Source of the DNA: CAYFQH01 sp964345215
GTDB lineage: Bacteria; Bacillota; Clostridia; Christensenellales; Aristaeellaceae
Reading direction: 5' to 3'
Length of the DNA: 5,336 nucleotides
Assembly: GCA_964345215.1 (NCBI GenBank)
Contig: CAYFQH010000086.1
Coordinates: 1 to 5,336, forward strand
The translations under genes and the position numbers were made by a program. Within the stretch, counting starts at the first letter, position 1, and every line of letters starts with the position of its first letter. This document shows, one piece after another, positions 4,648-5,336 of the stretch. Under the pieces are notes generated by a model. That model was not told where the DNA came from. It worked only from the letters and a program-made list of their open reading frames with translations, and did not search any database.

Positions 4648-5336
4648 TTGAAAAAAATAAAAGCCCTTACGTTGTTTTTGCTGGTGCTGTGCCTGAGCCT
4701 TCCCTCCTTGTCTCTGGCCCAGGGCTTATCCCAGGTTCGTTTTCTTGAAAAAGGCGGCCAAATAAACGACCATGCTAACATTCTATCTCTTCAAACCCTG
4801 CACCAGCTTCAAACCTACAGCCAAAGCCTTTTAAGCGAAAGCGATATTTGCTTGTGGCTTATTACCGTTCATTTTTTAGACGGGGTGGATATTCACACCT
4901 ATACAGCCAGGTTGTTTGAATATTGGCAGCTGCCTGAAAATGCTTTTCTGGTTGTTTTGTCTGCCGGAGAGGATGCTTTTGCCTCCAAAGCCGGGGAGGA
5001 TGTTCTCTCCCTTTTACCAAAGGAAACCCAGCAGCGGCTCTTTAGTGCCTATTTGGAAAAACCTTTTATCAATTTAGAGTATGACTTAGCTATTTCTAAC
5101 TACATTGGCGGCTTGTCGGCTTATCTAAAAAAACAGCTGTCTTTAAATCTTCCTGCCGTACGGTATCAAGCACCTGCGCCTACCCCCTTTCCTACCTCAG
5201 GCGCATCCCTTTTATGGCCCCAAGAGGATCTGAAAACAGCTCCAACAGAGGAAGAACGCCCTTCTTCCAGCCAGCCCAGCAAAATGAGCAGGGGGCAGGT
5301 TTTCTTTTTGGTCATTTTGCTTATTCTGATCTTTGG
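4648..5336 (+). CDS. TPM-domain protein (YgcG/Psb32-like), partial
   Basis: The open frame starts at TTG 4648 and runs without a stop to the window end (229 full codons). TTG is chosen because AAGGAGG (4634-4640) lies seven bases upstream and a signal peptide follows directly: KKIK, a leucine-rich core, and LSLA before Q25. The TPM domain begins with INDHANILS, the counterpart of the family's NDxAxxLS motif, and continues through DICLWLITVHFLDG and NAFLVVLSAGEDAF to about residue 175. A proline/serine-rich, probably extracytoplasmic linker follows (about 170-210), and then the start of a hydrophobic segment (VFFLVILLILIFG, about 218-230), presumably the C-terminal membrane anchor typical of the family. 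TPM proteins have been linked to acid phosphatase activity in plant homologues and to membrane protein quality control; the bacterial role is unclear. The upstream LemA-like gene is the usual partner. The 3' end is missing. Confidence 0.8.
   Translation, partial: MKKIKALTLFLLVLCLSLPSLSLAQGLSQVRFLEKGGQINDHANILSLQTLHQLQTYSQSLLSESDICLWLITVHFLDGVDIHTYTARLFEYWQLPENAFLVVLSAGEDAFASKAGEDVLSLLPKETQQRLFSAYLEKPFINLEYDLAISNYIGGLSAYLKKQLSLNLPAVRYQAPAPTPFPTSGASLLWPQEDLKTAPTEEERPSSSQPSKMSRGQVFFLVILLILIF

Overview
The window looks like chromosomal DNA of a Gram-positive bacterium of the Bacillota, most likely a member of the Clostridia. The grounds are strong AAGGAGG-type ribosome binding sites, moderate GC, a LytR-CpsA-Psr (LCP) wall enzyme, and an XpaC-TelA pair beside a LemA-like/TPM-domain pair. 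The genus cannot be named from the sequence alone.

Layout. Positions 1-558 hold no convincing gene. Bases 20-245 form a dense run of seven inverted repeats of different sequence (some perfect, some bulged); the last two resemble terminators. Bases 375-524 are the first copy of an intergenic element. Five genes follow, all on the + strand: a secreted LCP-family protein (559-1758); a separate unit of an XpaC-like membrane protein (1910-2608) and a TelA-family protein (2630-3823); and, after a 260-base gap, a divergent LemA-like membrane protein (4084-4632) followed 15 bases later by a TPM-domain protein (4648 onward) that runs off the window end. The 260-base gap contains the second copy of the intergenic element (3826-3979), starting two bases after the telA stop codon.

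How the genes fit together. All five products are secreted, membrane-bound or usually membrane-associated. LCP enzymes attach anionic polymers to peptidoglycan. XpaC and TelA are regular neighbours linked to envelope or toxic-compound tolerance. LemA and TPM proteins are also regular neighbours with poorly understood membrane roles. The cluster therefore reads as a cell-envelope maintenance neighbourhood; this is inference from family knowledge and gene order.

The most interesting signal is the two-copy element. Its core (415-489 against 3869-3943) aligns without gaps at 56 of 75 bases. Two nested helices keep every pair in both copies when read as RNA from the minus strand, allowing G-U wobble and including two double compensatory changes. 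Read from the plus strand, several of the same pairs become A-C mismatches. This points to a structured minus-strand RNA, or a mobile repeat encoding one, that I do not recognise as a known class.
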